Source: Melieria omissa
Taxonomy: Eukaryota > Arthropoda > Insecta > Diptera > Ulidiidae
DNA: 64,000 bases
Assembly: GCA_963971225.1 (NCBI GenBank)
Contig: OZ020268.1
Coordinates: forward strand, 55,179,900-55,243,899
Reading direction: 5' to 3'
The notes under the pieces were generated by a model that saw nothing but the letters and a program-made list of their open reading frames with translations, had not been told where the DNA came from and ran no database searches. A program made the translations under genes and the position numbers. Every line of letters begins with the position of its first letter. Positions within the stretch are counted from its first letter, which is position 1. This document shows, piece by piece, positions 24,500 through 37,101 of this stretch.

Positions 24500-25428
24500 T
24501 GCAGTTAATATCGTCGAGAAGTTATTTAATGCCACCTTGGGGTGCTGCAAGGTAGCATTTTGGGCCCTATTCTATTTCTCTTATTCATTAATGACATTAG
24601 TTCTTGTTTTCTATCAGCGAAGTTTCTTCTTTACGCAGACGATCTCAAAATCTATATGGTTAGGAAGTCGTTTCTGGACTCTGTTGCCCTTCAGTTGGAC
24701 CTTGACAGGGTCCACTCTTGGTGCGTCCAAAACCGCTTGTTCCTTAATGTTAACAAATGTCCTCTAGGAAGGATAACCCAGCCTGTAGAACCTTCAATAT
24801 CTCTGGTTTTTTTCTAAACACTGAGAGAGATTAAAGACCTTTGTCTTTTAAATTCATTGTCTCAAATTCCTATTCCATGTTGGCTTTTGTTCGTCGTAAC
24901 TGCTCATCTTTTTCCGACCCTTATACTCTTAAGCTACTTTTCATAACTTTCGTTAGGTCAAAATTAGAATATGCTGCGTTTATTTGGCGTCCCTACCATG
25001 CATCCTTCATTAATCGTATTGAACGTGTTCAAAAGGTGTTTATTCGCTTTGCCCTTCGTTCCCTTAAATTTAACGATCCCATCCCCCATAGGATCCCGTT
25101 GTCGGCTTATATATCTTAAGTCTTTATATTCTAAGCGCTCCTACTCATCCTGTTCGTTTATTGTCAATGTCATTAACGGAACTGTAGACTGTCCGCTTTT
25201 GAACAGAATAATGTGTAATATTTCTATGTTGGCTTATGCAAAACGAAATACGCTATAACCGCTCCTCTTGCTAGGACGCTCTCGGAACTTAATCGTATTC
25301 CACACTTCGATCTCTCTCTTCCAAGATTTATAATCTTAAGAACTACTGTTGCATTTTTTTAATTTTAACTTTATTATTTGATGGTCTGTTAAAATTTATT
25401 TTTTGTTTAACTAAATAAATATATAAAC
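24500..25428 (+). mobile_element. non-LTR retrotransposon (LINE) 3' fragment with broken reverse transcriptase
   Basis: The region retains RT core motifs LQGSILGPILFLLFINDI, then LLYADDLKIY (the YADD catalytic box) and LNVNKC. These are followed by a C-terminal block with RSKLEYAAFIWRPY and NRIERVQKVFIRFALR. Several frameshifts separate these blocks, and everything 5' of the RT palm is missing, as in a 5'-truncated LINE copy. The 3' end fades into an A/T-rich tail with TAAATAAATA near 25415-25428. The clade (CR1- or Jockey-like) is not certain. Confidence 0.85.
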
Positions 25429-25849
25429 GCGTCCTGAGAGTGAATGGTTCTGCAAGACCAATGTCAAGCAAATCGTTACCAGTCGTTTCGAATTGGAATT
25501 TGCCGCATCGGTTGCAATGTTCAATTTGCTGAACAAAATTACAGCAGTCATCCAAATTTTATCGCATTAATTGTTAAAATTAACTACAACTACTACCAAT
25601 TACTTTTTCTTAATAAATTTCCTACCATTCATACTTTTTTCTGCATCATTAAAATTTTCTTGTTATTTGTCAAAAAAGCAACTGACGTTTAAATTTGATC
25701 GAATGAAATTACCTGAATATTATTCTACCATTTAAAATACTTTGAGGCAGGTTTTTTGGCTTTTTAAATTGAAATCTTACAATTCTTCAATTCAATTTCT
25801 ATGAAAAACTTATGATTAAAAATGATTTGGTGTTTGTTTTTAAATCAAC

Positions 25850-26400
25850 ATTTGGTCAAAACTAAGTTCAGATTTGATGCGGAAAAACATGATTGACTTC
25901 AAAGTCGATGAAATTATTGCAAATCCAAAACAATGTGTCATGTTTTTCGAAAATCAACTTCAAACAGTGTAAAAATGGGTAGCAATTTTTTTTTCTTGGA
26001 AATCAACCTTTGACTGGTCACACATGGAGACCAAATGACCGCAAGGCTATATGTTAAATAAATAAATAAAACATAAAAAATAATAAATAAAAAAAATAAA
26101 ACATAATAAAAAAAAATCTTTATGTTTTTCTAAAATCAACTTCAAACAGCGTAAAAATGGGTTACGGTTTTGATTTTATTAAACATCAACTTTTCACTAG
26201 TCAAATCTGAGTTCAGATTTGATGTGCAAAAAAAATGTGTTTTAGTAGGACTACAAAGTTGAGTCCAATACGAATGGTCATGTTTTTCGAAAACCAACTT
26301 CAAGCAGCGTTAAAAATGTATATAGATTTAATTTTTCTTGAAAATCAACCTTTGGCTGGTCAAACGTGGGTTGAGGTTTTATGTGTGGAAACCTGATTTA
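25850..26400. repeat. tandem repeat, about 150-190-bp unit, three copies
   Basis: The block CATGTTTTTCGAAAATCAAC, then TTCAAACAGTGTAAAAATGG and a CAACCTTTGACTGGTCA-like end recurs near 25940, 26120 and 26280. The copies are clearly diverged. It is non-coding and intronic if the SH2 gene starts upstream. Confidence 0.78.
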
Positions 26401-26409
26401 GTGAGCAAA

Positions 26410-28690
26410 TTAACTTCGAAGTTGTTGAATGTAGTCCAAATATGAATAAGTTACTTAAGAATAGATAGTTGTTCTCAAGGACAGTTCTTGAGTTATATTT
26501 GTGAGTTCAGCCAGTGGTAAAGAAGTCTTAGTATTATTATTTTGTACTTCTCAATATTTTTATTTCTTTTAGAAATCATTGAACCTCAAAATTTGTGGGA
26601 AGTGAAGTAAAGTGAAATAACTCAAATGATTTCTATCTCTGTTTTTCTAACAATACTTCATCACACAATAATTTGCCATTACCAAATTGTTACACCTTTA
26701 ATTGTATTAATTTCTCACATGCATGTCATGTATTTCCATTTACTCGAATTTGAAGCCTTTCAATCATTTACTCGCTGACGTGTTCACGTTTACACAAACA
26801 TTGAGTCACAACTGTGCGCATTAGTAGGCGGCAAGCACTAACTACCTGTCTGCCTACAAAAACTACTCGTATATGTATCAACTTTCAACCCCCCATTGTT
26901 ATGCTCGTAGTTGATATCATTCATCAAAACTGTTGTAAATTGTTGGCAAAACTATGATTGAGTGCCTGATGAAGTAGTTTCAAAATAATTTCACTTTTGT
27001 TGTCAAACCCATTCGATGGCGTATTAATTTCATATAATTTGTCAATTTGTTACCATAGCACATCAACAGTTTGCGATATAAATAAACGCTCAGCTGTGTT
27101 CATGAAAAGATTGGTAAATAAAGCATGAAGTATTTGAAAAGAAACCTTAAAGCAGTAGAATTTTGATGTTCTTCTGAAGAATCTAGTCAATACGGCAATT
27201 CACAGTCTAGTTCACTGCATTGGAAGCCCAAAGCGGTACTGTGAGTAAGGCGATCTGAGTCCAATCAGTTGAATTATCACAATAGGCCTCTGAAGCCTAA
27301 GAAAGCTTCCCCTAGGAGTAGACAATTATATGTACTTATCAGCCAGTTTTGAATGTATAGAGAATTTTTTCTGTTGCCTCGTCTTTTACTTTCTATTTCT
27401 ATATATGTAATGTTGCCCATTTACATGGGCCTTCGTGGCCTAAGTGGGCTCCACCTTAAGGAATCAGTCCTATCTACAATTGCATTTGACATATATTTGT
27501 AATTATTATTACTAGAATTATTCCTTTTTTTGATTGCTATTTGAACACACAAAAATCTCTTCTACCTTATCTACATCCTGTTGAAATTTTCCATTTTTGC
27601 TTAATCTTTCTCTTTGTTTCTCTGCATTATCACATTGCATTATTTTAAAAATATTTTCCCTTTTTGGCCAAATGACTCGCACCTCACACACACACTCATT
27701 CACACACATCGACGCACTATCTCACTTTCTCCGTATTTGCTTGTCATTTGCGTTGGCCATAAAATCCATTCATAGGCAGTTTTTGCATTAATGGGTATTA
27801 CGTTGTATTTGTTTTTTGCCTTGCACAGTGGTGCCAAAATGCCATTGCCCCAACATTGGCGTTGGCGCAGCGCCATGTGCGCCCTCGAAGTCGAGCGTTC
27901 GTCACAAAGCGGTGCCATTTGCAGCGAATGGCTGCAAATACCCCACATGGGGCGACTGGCCATAAATTATGAGACTTGTGTGCTGCGGTTGGTTGCATGC
28001 CGCACAGCGTGTTGCCAACGCTATCTACATAGATACATAGATTTCCTGCGGGAGTGGGTGATATTAAAATGGGTGCGTTGCTGGCCGATGCGGTTGCGGT
28101 ACGGTGTCGCTGCTGACTTCTGTCGCACTTTGGTATGGTTTCTCATCGCTGCGCCAGACGCGGCTGCCGCTGATGCTGTTGCTGTTACTGCCGCTGAAAA
28201 TGACGGCAGCATTGACGATGACGGTGACGTTGCCGTCGCACTCTAAAGGCTTTTGTCAAAAGTATTTATGTTGTGCTTTTTAACAGCGATAATGGCACTG
28301 GGATGCGTCTGGCCAGTTCACCTGGGTGCGTGGCCGGCGGGTGGTTGATATTGTTGCCCGGTTGCCGGCTAGCAATGGCGCCGCCACGCATAGGTGAGTG
28401 GAATTTAATAAATTAAAAATGTTTGAATTTGAAAGAAAACCAACGAACAAAGGCAAATTGCCGACTTTAATTTATGCAACTATATGAAATTACTTGGGAG
28501 AACAAAGAATTGATGGAAAACAACTGCGTACAGAAACTTACGAATTATAATATGGCTTTAACTTTCTGGAAATTGGTAGTGATTTTTACAATAATGCTGG
28601 AGTTCTACTAAATACAAGATGTGATTTATTTAGGGGGCGTTGGCCCTTCTAGTTTCAAAGACAATTGACCGACTTTGAGGAATTCGACTT
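26410..28690. other. intronic stretch with one long unassigned frame
   Basis: A 151-codon frame (27791-28246) lies in a GC-richer patch (27.7-28.4 kb) with an acidic end (AAENDGSIDDDGDVAVAL). It has no recognisable domain and overlaps frames on the other strand. I do not call it a gene. Confidence 0.45.
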
Positions 28691-28699
28691 TTGTATATG

Positions 28700-29230
28700 T
28701 AAGTTTTTAACTTCTGTTTGATCTAATTTTCTTTTAGATGTTGGCAACTTTCAGCTCATTTTTTAAAAGCAGAGTTTTTTAAAAGCACAGTTTCTTTACA
28801 AAATTAGCCACTTTTCAGTTTAGCAGCTCTTCTGATGTGGAAGTTAAAGACAGTGGAAAAAGAACCAAACTCAAAGACCCGGTTTGTCAAAGTCTCTTTT
28901 TAACTTCGTTTCCATGAAATTTTTCTTGGAATATCGGCGACTTTCAGCCAATTTTTAAGAAAGCAGAAAAGTTTTACTATAAAAAGCGCTATTATTCAGT
29001 TCACTATCTCTTCTGGTTTGAAAGTTAGAAGAGGTTAACAGATTTCGAAAAAGCACCAAAGCAAAGTCCTTGTTTGTGAAAGCCTATTTTTAACTTCTCT
29101 TTGATCAAGTTTTCTTTAAAATATCGGCTACTTTCAGCACATTTTTTGAAAGCAGAAAAGTTCTATTATAAGATGAGCTATTACTCAGTTCACTAGCTCT
29201 TCTAGTGTGAAAGTTACAGGCAGTAAAACG
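28700..29230. repeat. tandem repeat, about 190-bp unit, three copies
   Basis: Blocks reading TTTTTAACTTCTCTTTGATC, then ATCGGCTACTTTCAGC, GAAAGCAGAAAAGTT and TTCACTAGCTCTTCTAGTGT recur about three times with divergence. It is non-coding. Confidence 0.78.
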
Positions 29231-29251
29231 ATTTGGAAGAAGTGCGAACTA

Positions 29252-29840
29252 CAGTGTGTTCAACAAAAAACATTCTTCTCTCACTGAGTGTACATTACAT
29301 TTATTTAAAAAATGTTTTATTTTTGAGAAATAGATCTTATTATAAGTTTCTACAGAATGCTTAATACGGGGTCCAATCTCCTGCATAGTCTATAATAGCC
29401 AAAATTTCAGCATATTCCACGGAAAGAGACCTCTACGTTCTTTTGAGAAATCGAATTAAATGTTTTGATGATTTTATATTCTTTTTTGATATCTTAGCTT
29501 TCATTATAGCCTAAATATTCTCTATGAGGGCCAATCCAAAGTTGCAATATCCGGGTCCTCTTTCCACTTAGTGCATAGTTTACTTTTGTGTTTCGGGTCG
29601 TTATCTTCTTGTAGTATCCAATCGGTGTTATTTTTCCAATATAGTTTTTCAGCAGACTTCAATGATCAATACTTCCACAATTACAACATTCTAACTGCAT
29701 TTAAATTAAATTCCGATGAAACACTTTAGAACGCCAAATCCTTGGGCAGAGAAGCATCCATATACATGAACCTTCTGGGGATGCTTTTCACTTCGTTGAA
29801 ATATTTGTTCACCTTTTTTTCAATCAAACAATGATGAGTT
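29252..29840 (-). mobile_element. decayed Tc1-like transposon relic
   Basis: On the minus strand a fragment reads LQEDNDPKHKSKLCTKW, followed after a short gap by LDWPS. This matches the catalytic block around the second aspartate of Tc1-type transposases (QDNDPKH then LDWP). A left end TA|CAGTGTGTTCAACAAAA lies at 29250-29268. No matching right end was found, and many stops interrupt the frame, so this is a truncated fossil. Confidence 0.7.
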
Positions 29841-30082
29841 TAACCTCATTCTTAATTCTTTAGACTATCTCGTCTACCAGGAATATTATTCGCAATGCCT
29901 TGAAAGGCTACTTAGCTCTTAATCCTTAGTGTTAAGTCTTTAATGCACATTACATCTCTCTATGAAATCTCTCACTCCTATGGTCTGTAAGGTTTCCTCC
30001 GTAGACTTAATAAATAAATAAATAAATAAATTTTCCCAAAAAAAAACCAACGTATTACCCGGTACCCCTATTATTTCATATT

Positions 30083-30136
30083 GTTTTATTTTATTTTATT
30101 TTATTTTATTTTATTTTATTTTATTTTATTTTATTT
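30083..30136. repeat. (TTTTA)n microsatellite
   Basis: About ten pure TTTTA units, continuing as degenerate T/A-rich repeat to about 30,215. It lies about 200 bp before the acceptor at 30,422. Confidence 0.92.
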
Positions 30137-30422
30137 CATTTTGTTTCATTTCATTATATTTTATCTTGTTTTATTTTATTTTATATTATATTATTTTATT
30201 TAATTTAATTTTTTTGTTTTTTATTGTATTTCAATCTACCAATCTCAACTCATTCACATTTTATTCCACATATTCGCGACAAATCTTTTCCATAAGTTTG
30301 AAACAAATTTAAAACCCATTAAAAGTCTGTTGAACAGTCTACAGTTGAAATAATTCCATTTCACCCTTCAACATTTAATTACTTCTACGCGTTTTTCTCT
30401 CGTTCCATTGGCGCATTTGCAG

Positions 30423-33400
30423 ATTGCTTTCGTCGACGCACCGCCCAACCAACAACACCAACTAAACGCACCACCGCTACAGCAAGTGCAGTCCGGTGCT
30501 CCACCGCCGCCACCACCGCCGGCGCCACTCTGCACGCTTCCGTGCAACAGTGCCGCACTCGGCGCGCTACCCGCTGCCGCGGTCGGTGCGCCCAACAACA
30601 CACTACCCAATCAGCAACTGGCGCATCCAACACTCCAGCCATACCATCCGCTCTCCATTCAACTCAAATCGCATAATCAACGAAGCAATCCGCAACAGCA
30701 ACGTCCGCCGCATCCGCCGCTGCCCACCACTATCAAACAGGCGTCCATCAAACTTATCGAGGGTTACTCGGACCCCAAAGATTCCAAGCGGCATAAAAAA
30801 GTCTACCACAAGAAGGGCAAACGGCGCAACAACAAGAGCCAACAACAGCACCAGACACAACAACAACAACAGCCAGAGTGCAAATACAAAAGCCCCAACA
30901 AGGATAAACGCAGCAATTATAGTTCAGGTAAGTGTTGGGCTGGAAGAGCGCAAGAATGCGCTCGTCGGCTGGCTGAGTAAACAATTTTAAAAAGTCGCGA
31001 AGCGAAATTATTGAAAACAATTAGGTGCACATGGAGCTTTAAGTATGTGCTGCAAGTGCCTGCGAAGAGTGTTTCCAGTTCTCACAATGCGCATTTTTTC
31101 GCCCAGCAATGTGAACCGGGAGTGAGCCATTAGAGCGTTTGCTAAAGTTTTAAGTGCTGCAACCAATAAATTAACCAACTTTGCATATTTCTTGCACCAA
31201 TTTCGCGCTGATTCTCGTTGACGCAGCTAATAAGCGAAGGCAAAGGCCAAGCCAAGCAACGAAAGTAATTAGGCCATTAACTTGTGCGGCATGCAGCAAA
31301 TAGCGACAGTGGCGCAGCTTCACCTTTGTTCTGGAAGGGGTAGTAGAGTTTTTCAAATTGCCACTGCAATGCACAGAACAATGAACGCTTGAGGAAGTTA
31401 AATCCTTGAGGACCTAACATATAGCAATTTGTTCTCTTCTTAAGGATAAACCTTTGCCTTACTTAGACTAGATTACTAGATTACATCTCGTAAAAATAAT
31501 AAGAAAAATAATAGACAATTCCTAATAGAATAGAATATCCCTCAGATAGAACCTCGTAATCCACGGAAGAGATCATCTAAGGCGTAGAAAACTGAGTCAT
31601 CATCTTTACCGTAAAATACCTACCCCTACGTTTTTTACAGACCCAACGTCTTCACCTTCTTTGAACCAACACTTTCCTTTTCTTAACGTTTTCATCTTTT
31701 CTTTGAAAGACTCACCATCGTTCTATACCATGGAGCTTTTCGTAACCCCAGATGGTACACCCAATTATTCCTTCAGGGATGCTATTCCTCTCTCACAACC
31801 ATAACCTATCATTCATTAATTCATTATCTCACTCAACGCTCCGCACAATTCCCTTTCAGACTCGTCTGCGCCCAAGTCCTCGGATGATGAAGATAATCAA
31901 TCTATAAAAGTTCCTGAACTCAACTCGCCCGACAGCATCTCCGATGATCTGGTGCGGCCCTTGCCGCCGCAACTCTATCGCAGTCCACGCAAACTAACCG
32001 CCGCCGTGCCACCCGAGGCCAGCAAACGCAATCCGTCGCCGTACTACTACTCGGACATACTCAAGCCGAAGGATCCGGGCAACGCCGCCGACAAGGAAGC
32101 CAAGAACAAGAGTCGCCAGTCGACTGCCTCCGAGCCGCCGCAACTAACGCAGCCGCCCGTCAACGTCGGTCCTTACCGCAAGAGCACCAGTCTTGACGTG
32201 CCCGAGCGCGAGGAGCACGACGCCGAGCCGGACGACAACGACGACTTCGAGGAGGAGACCGAGCCGACAGCCAACACAGCGGTGCCCGCCGCCAACGACA
32301 CGCCCAAACGCTACTCGTTCACTGAGGACGGCGTGCACATAATACGCTGCGACTCGCCCTCCACATCCACCTCCGAGGAGTCCGACTGCAGCGAGTGCCA
32401 GAAGCGGCGCGAGTGGCATGCCAAGGCGTTGGCACTGGTGCGCAAGACGTGCAATGTGCAGCCGCTGACTTCGGCCGCGGCCGTCACCGCCGACTGCAAT
32501 CCAGAGTCCGCGGATCTAAAGTGCACCGCCTTCTTGGACGAGTCGCCGTCGATGCCGCCGCATAGACTGTTGGGCCCCGCCGTTTGCGCCTGCGTTGCAC
32601 CGTCGACCATAGGCGATGACCTAGACGAGTACTTTCGACCACGCAGCATATTCTACGTGCACGCGCATGGCCTGCACGAGTGCGCCGACTGCATACCGAC
32701 AGCGAAGCAACTAGCTACCGCAGCTGCCGGCACGCCACGCAGCGGCGCCTTTGCGCAGCCAGCCGACAACGCACTCGCCGCAGCGGGCGACGACGACGAC
32801 ATGTCGGGCCGCACACGGCAAATCTACGAAACTGCCTTCGACTGCAAGATTGCCAAGTCGGACGACGACCTGGACGAGGTCGATCGCATCACCAATCACT
32901 CGGTGCTGCTGCAGCTGAACAACGGCAACAATTTGCTGACGAAGGCCGACACGCGCTCGCCCAAGAGCGGCCACGGCAAGAGCCGGCTTGAGGGCAAGCG
33001 ACTGAAGAACTCCAAGAATCATGCCATCCAGGAGCAGAGCAGCAATTCGGGTGGCAATGCGAGCGGCAGCGGCTCGCCGCTCACCGTGCACGCCGTTGAC
33101 GTGAGCGCTGCGCGCAGCAACGAACCGCTGCCGAACAGCGTTGCCGGCCTAACAGCCGAGCTGGGAAAACTCCATATCCGCGGCGGTCAAGAGGCCGCGA
33201 TCGACCAGCAGAACAACACTGCAACATCGACGTCGTCGTCGCAGCTGCCCATGCGCGGCTACACGCCATCGCCGCCGTCGACTGCGCCGCTGCCCATCAA
33301 GTTTCCGCGCAAACATGACCGCTTCTTCATGAACAGCATCAAGAGCGCACCGAACTTGCCCTCGTCGAATCCGGCCCATCCGCGACTGCGCGATCTGCGT

Positions 33401-35479
33401 CTTCCGCTGCAAACGGCGTTGCGTCAGCAGGCGGGCTCGCCGCTGGGCACCAGCAACGAGAACAGCCTCAACGACAGCGCCTACGTCAATCCGCCATCGT
33501 CATCAACCTCGCATCACGCTCATCGCGCGCCCACGGCGCCCGGCGCCCGAATGCGCGACCGGCCGCGCTCGTTCGTGCTCGAGTCCGGGCGCGTGCTGGA
33601 GCTGCGCAAGAGCCACGCCTCCCACCACCACCACCACCATGTGGGCAATGGCGGTCGCAGGACGCACAACTACTCCTCGACCGAGAGCATTGCCACATCG
33701 AGTAGTGGTGGCAGCATGGAGTCGCTGCGCTCGAGCACCAGCGAAGGAAATCGCAGTACTTCCAGCTCAGAGTCAAGGCACTCAACCTCGTTGAGCTCAC
33801 ATAGCTCTGAATCTGGCAGCTCGAGCGTGGCGTTCCCGCTCCGAGCGCCGGTTGTCATTCACTCGAAATTACATATCCTCAGTCCCATCTCCGACAAGTC
33901 CTCCCAGGAGCCGGCCTCCGAGCTCTCCGAGCAGAATAAGACACGCAACGCCTCGCCTGAGGAGACGGCAGCCCAGCAGCAACAACAACAACAGCAGCAG
34001 CAGCAGCACGAACAAACGCCGGCGCCAAGCGCTGACAATGTACGCGCCGCGCCACAACCACAGCCAACGGGCGATGCACTGAAGAAAAAACGTCCGCCAG
34101 CGAACAAAACACTGCTGCACCTGGCCGACGAGATGATCGGCTCGGACAGTGGAATTTCGCTGCATTCGCGCGAGGATGCCAAACTGGCGACCGGCCTGCA
34201 AAAGTTCACGCTGCCAAAACTCAACTTTCCGCCCGCCGACAAAGCGAACGACAGCAGCACCAGCGCTGTGGCCGTCGTGGGCAATGGAGCCGCCATGCCG
34301 CAGGACCTGCACGATCTGCCCTTCGACATGCCGAAGCTGCGGCGACGAAAAACACTGCAACCGGTAAGCGGCTTGAGGGGGAGGGTTGCAATGTAGGAGT
34401 TGCTCACTTTGGCTATATTTGCAGGAGGCGTGCACGTCGGGCAGCGCAACATCGGTGGATCTGGGCGATCTGCCCTTCGATATGCCGAAGCTGCGCAGAC
34501 GTTTGCGTGCCAATCAGACGGAACTAAACAATCTTATTGTGCACAGCACCGAGTCCAGCGGCATATCGCAAGCGTCCTCCAGTCACTCTATGCGCGACGA
34601 AAACAAGCCTTCGATGAAGCTGGGTAAGTGCAGAGGGAAAGGTGGGAAAGAAGAAGAAGGCAGCAACTCCCTGATCGACTACGGAATGTACTCAGAGGCG
34701 TAAGGGGTTTATAGCGAAAACTCGACGAATAAATAAGAATCTGGAATCCTTCTAACCTAACTTAACCCCACTTTTTGTTATTTTTTGTACTTGACCACTT
34801 GTTTTAAACATTCTTCTTCATTCAATTTCATAATGTTCCTTTTCAGACGGCGCCCTTTTCCGACAGAATCTGACATTGAATTTAAACGAGCCGCGGCCCA
34901 CAAACAAATTCAGCAGCCTGGACTTGCACGGCCTGGCCTCCAACAAGGAACTCAATCTCAATGTGCCGCAGGGTTTCACTTCAGCGGTCGACTTGATAGA
35001 CGTATCCATACCGCTCGAGCGTCAGGGGTAATTACACTCAAATTCAAATCAAATTCAATTCAATTAAAATATCTTAAACAAACTCGCCCACAGCTGGTAC
35101 CACGGCGCCATAACGCGCATTGACGCTGAAAGCACGCTGCGTCCGCTGAGCGAAGGCAGTTTTCTGGTGCGCAATTGCGAGTCCACTAAGCAGGACTACT
35201 CGCTGTCGCTAAAGTGAGTTGAGAGCCCTAAAATATGAAATCAAAGTCTTTACATAATGCTAATGAGTTTTGTGCGTGTTTGTGCATTTCAGGGGCGCCA
35301 AGGGATTCATGCACATGCGCATACAACGCAACGAAACCGGTCAATACATACTGGGTCAATTCAGTCGGCCCTTCGAAACGGTGCCCGACATGATACGCCA
35401 CTTTTGCCTGAATCGGCTGCCGGTGCGCGGCGCCGAGCACATGTGTCTGCTGGAGCCGGTCATAGCGCAGCTGCTGTAG
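30423..35479 (+). CDS. SH2-domain adaptor of the SHB/SHD/SHE/SHF family (six exons, 5' end upstream)
   Basis: Six exons with GT-AG borders join in frame: 30423-30927, 31860-34363, 34425-34623, 34847-35027, 35094-35213, 35293-35479 (stop). They give 1231 codons, far longer than vertebrate SHB-type adaptors. The C-terminal 100 residues are an SH2 domain that binds phosphotyrosine: WYHGAITR start, the FLVRN motif with the phosphate-binding arginine, DYSLSLKGAKGFMHMRI, and the end LPVRGAEHMCLLEPV, the block that links it to SHB-type proteins. The rest is low-complexity: polyproline early (APPPPPPPAP), a basic KRHKKVYHKKGKRR stretch, acidic patches, a His run, a Gln run, and serine-rich segments. 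A DLPFDMPKLRRR motif occurs twice. The family acts as cytoplasmic adaptors downstream of tyrosine kinases. No ATG starts the first exon, so coding begins further upstream, probably at 19672 and perhaps 15236. Confidence 0.93.
30928..31859. other. intron of the SH2 adaptor gene
   Basis: Bounded by CAG|GTAAGT at 30927/30928 and TTTCAG|A at 31859/31860. Phase 1 is restored across the junction (G+AC). I see nothing else in it. Confidence 0.85.
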
Positions 35480-36165
35480 GTGACGCACAGCCGGCAGCGA
35501 TAGCTGACACCCGAAATTTTTCCAACGCAGCGTTAGGCCAGTAATAGCACACAACGTCATCGCCATTTACCTAAGCAGTCGCTGCGTCAGACAGAACACA
35601 ACAGCATCCTTGCCGCCTCGAGAGGCAGAGCACAGCGCCATGTGGCCGTACACACACATCTATAAAATACTATATACATACACATATATAAATGCATATA
35701 GCGTACAATAAGAAAATATCTAATATATATCAGCATCAGCTACAATAATTGCTACGATTACCAATGCGAACGTTTCGTATGCAGCATGCACACAATGCAA
35801 AAATATTGATTGACATGTAACACATTTGTACGCACACACATACAGCCAGCAAACAAGCGCCAGCTATGCAGTTTAGAACGGCGCAAGCAGGAAAACCGAT
35901 TTGTTAATTAATTTTAGTTTGTGAGCAATGGGCAGGAAGTGTTTTGGGGGGCATTGCTCCAAGAGCGAAAGAGTAACGAAAGCTAACTAATGTGTTAGCA
36001 ATGTTGTGCTAAGCTGTACTCGATTGGATTTGATGTGCAATATTAGTTAATTTTATGTGCCAAAATTTATTTATTACACGTAAATGATTTCCTTAAATTG
36101 GTTGTACGCCAAATGCTTCAACAGTGCAATAAGCCTCAATGCAATAAACAAACAAACGAGTATAT
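35480..36165 (+). other. 3' UTR of the SH2 adaptor gene with polyadenylation signal
   Basis: After the stop at 35479, the non-coding sequence runs to an AATAAA at 36143-36148, followed by A-rich DNA. The transcript end is inferred from this signal only. Confidence 0.6.
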
Positions 36166-36882
36166 TTTAAAAAATCCTGTGCAACACTTTGATTAAGTTG
36201 AGTTTAATTTTTTGCAACTAGTTTACTTGTCTTATGCCAAAGTGATTGGGCCCCCATGCCAATTTTTTTGCTGTCAACTGATTGAAACGTTTCAATTTTA
36301 ATTGAATAACTTGAACTATTTATATAAATAAACTAAGCTGCTGCAAGCCAACAAGTCAAGGCTTTAGACCAAAAACGTATTGTGTATTTTTTGTTTATTT
36401 GTTCTTTATTGTTATTTGTCTTTACTGTCTTTTAGGACTTGTTTGATTATCCTGAAAAATTTCCAAAGCTTTCTTATTGTGTCGGTGACTTAGTGACTTG
36501 TCCACTTTAAGTTAGTTTGTAGCATTTTCTCAGATTTCATGCAAAGTAAAAATAGTTGTTGCTGATCTTAATGCCACACTTTCCACGTTTAAGCATTGTT
36601 TTGATTCCAGTTTCACCACTTATGTATGTATGTCATGTGAACTATTTTGCGATATATTCGGCCCCATTCGAGCAATAACTGAAATATTAATGCAAACCGA
36701 AGAAAGATTGAAAGAACAATCAAACTGAAGTCACGCGAGATTGGAAAACATAAAATTAATAAAAAATATTGAAGAAATAAAACATAATATTAAATACATA
36801 TATGAATGAATGAATATGAAATTATTACATACTAAAAATGTTATATCAAAATTAAATAGAGATAAAATAATTATAATAATAA

Positions 36883-37098
36883 CACTGTGCAAGTCGAAAA
36901 TTCAGACATGGGGGGAACTTACAGAGCGAGTTTTCATAGGTATACTGAGTTGAGATCCACCAGCCGTTTGGCTGGATTGGCTCTAGTTTAAGAGAAAACC
37001 GACTTTGAAGTTTGCTCATTTTAGTCAAGTTCGTCGCAAAGTCGCTCTGTAGGTCCCTCCCATGTCTTAATTTTTGAGGGTAAATTTCACGCACAGTG
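36883..37098. mobile_element. CACTG-ended MITE, 216 bp
   Basis: The ends CACTGTGC and GCACAGTG are perfect inverted repeats. A longer internal inverted block shares AGACATGGG and ACAGAGCGA. The flanks are TAA on both sides (36880-36882 and 37099-37101). This architecture (CACT-start, 3-bp TAA/TTA duplication) parallels the element at 22020-22818. No coding capacity. Confidence 0.82.
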
Positions 37099-37101
37099 TA
37101 A

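Noticed and set aside
27791..28246. 151-codon frame in a GC-richer intronic patch
   Set aside because: No recognisable domain or signal peptide. It is antisense to other open frames and lies within the probable intron.
30368..30642. Minus-strand frames opposite the first certain SH2-gene exon
   Set aside because: They are antisense mirrors of the proline-rich exon and have no domain.
33486..34513. Several long minus-strand frames opposite the SH2 adaptor exons
   Set aside because: They are mirrors of a GC-rich, codon-biased plus-strand exon. They consist of Leu, Arg and Cys runs opposite Gln/Ser codons.
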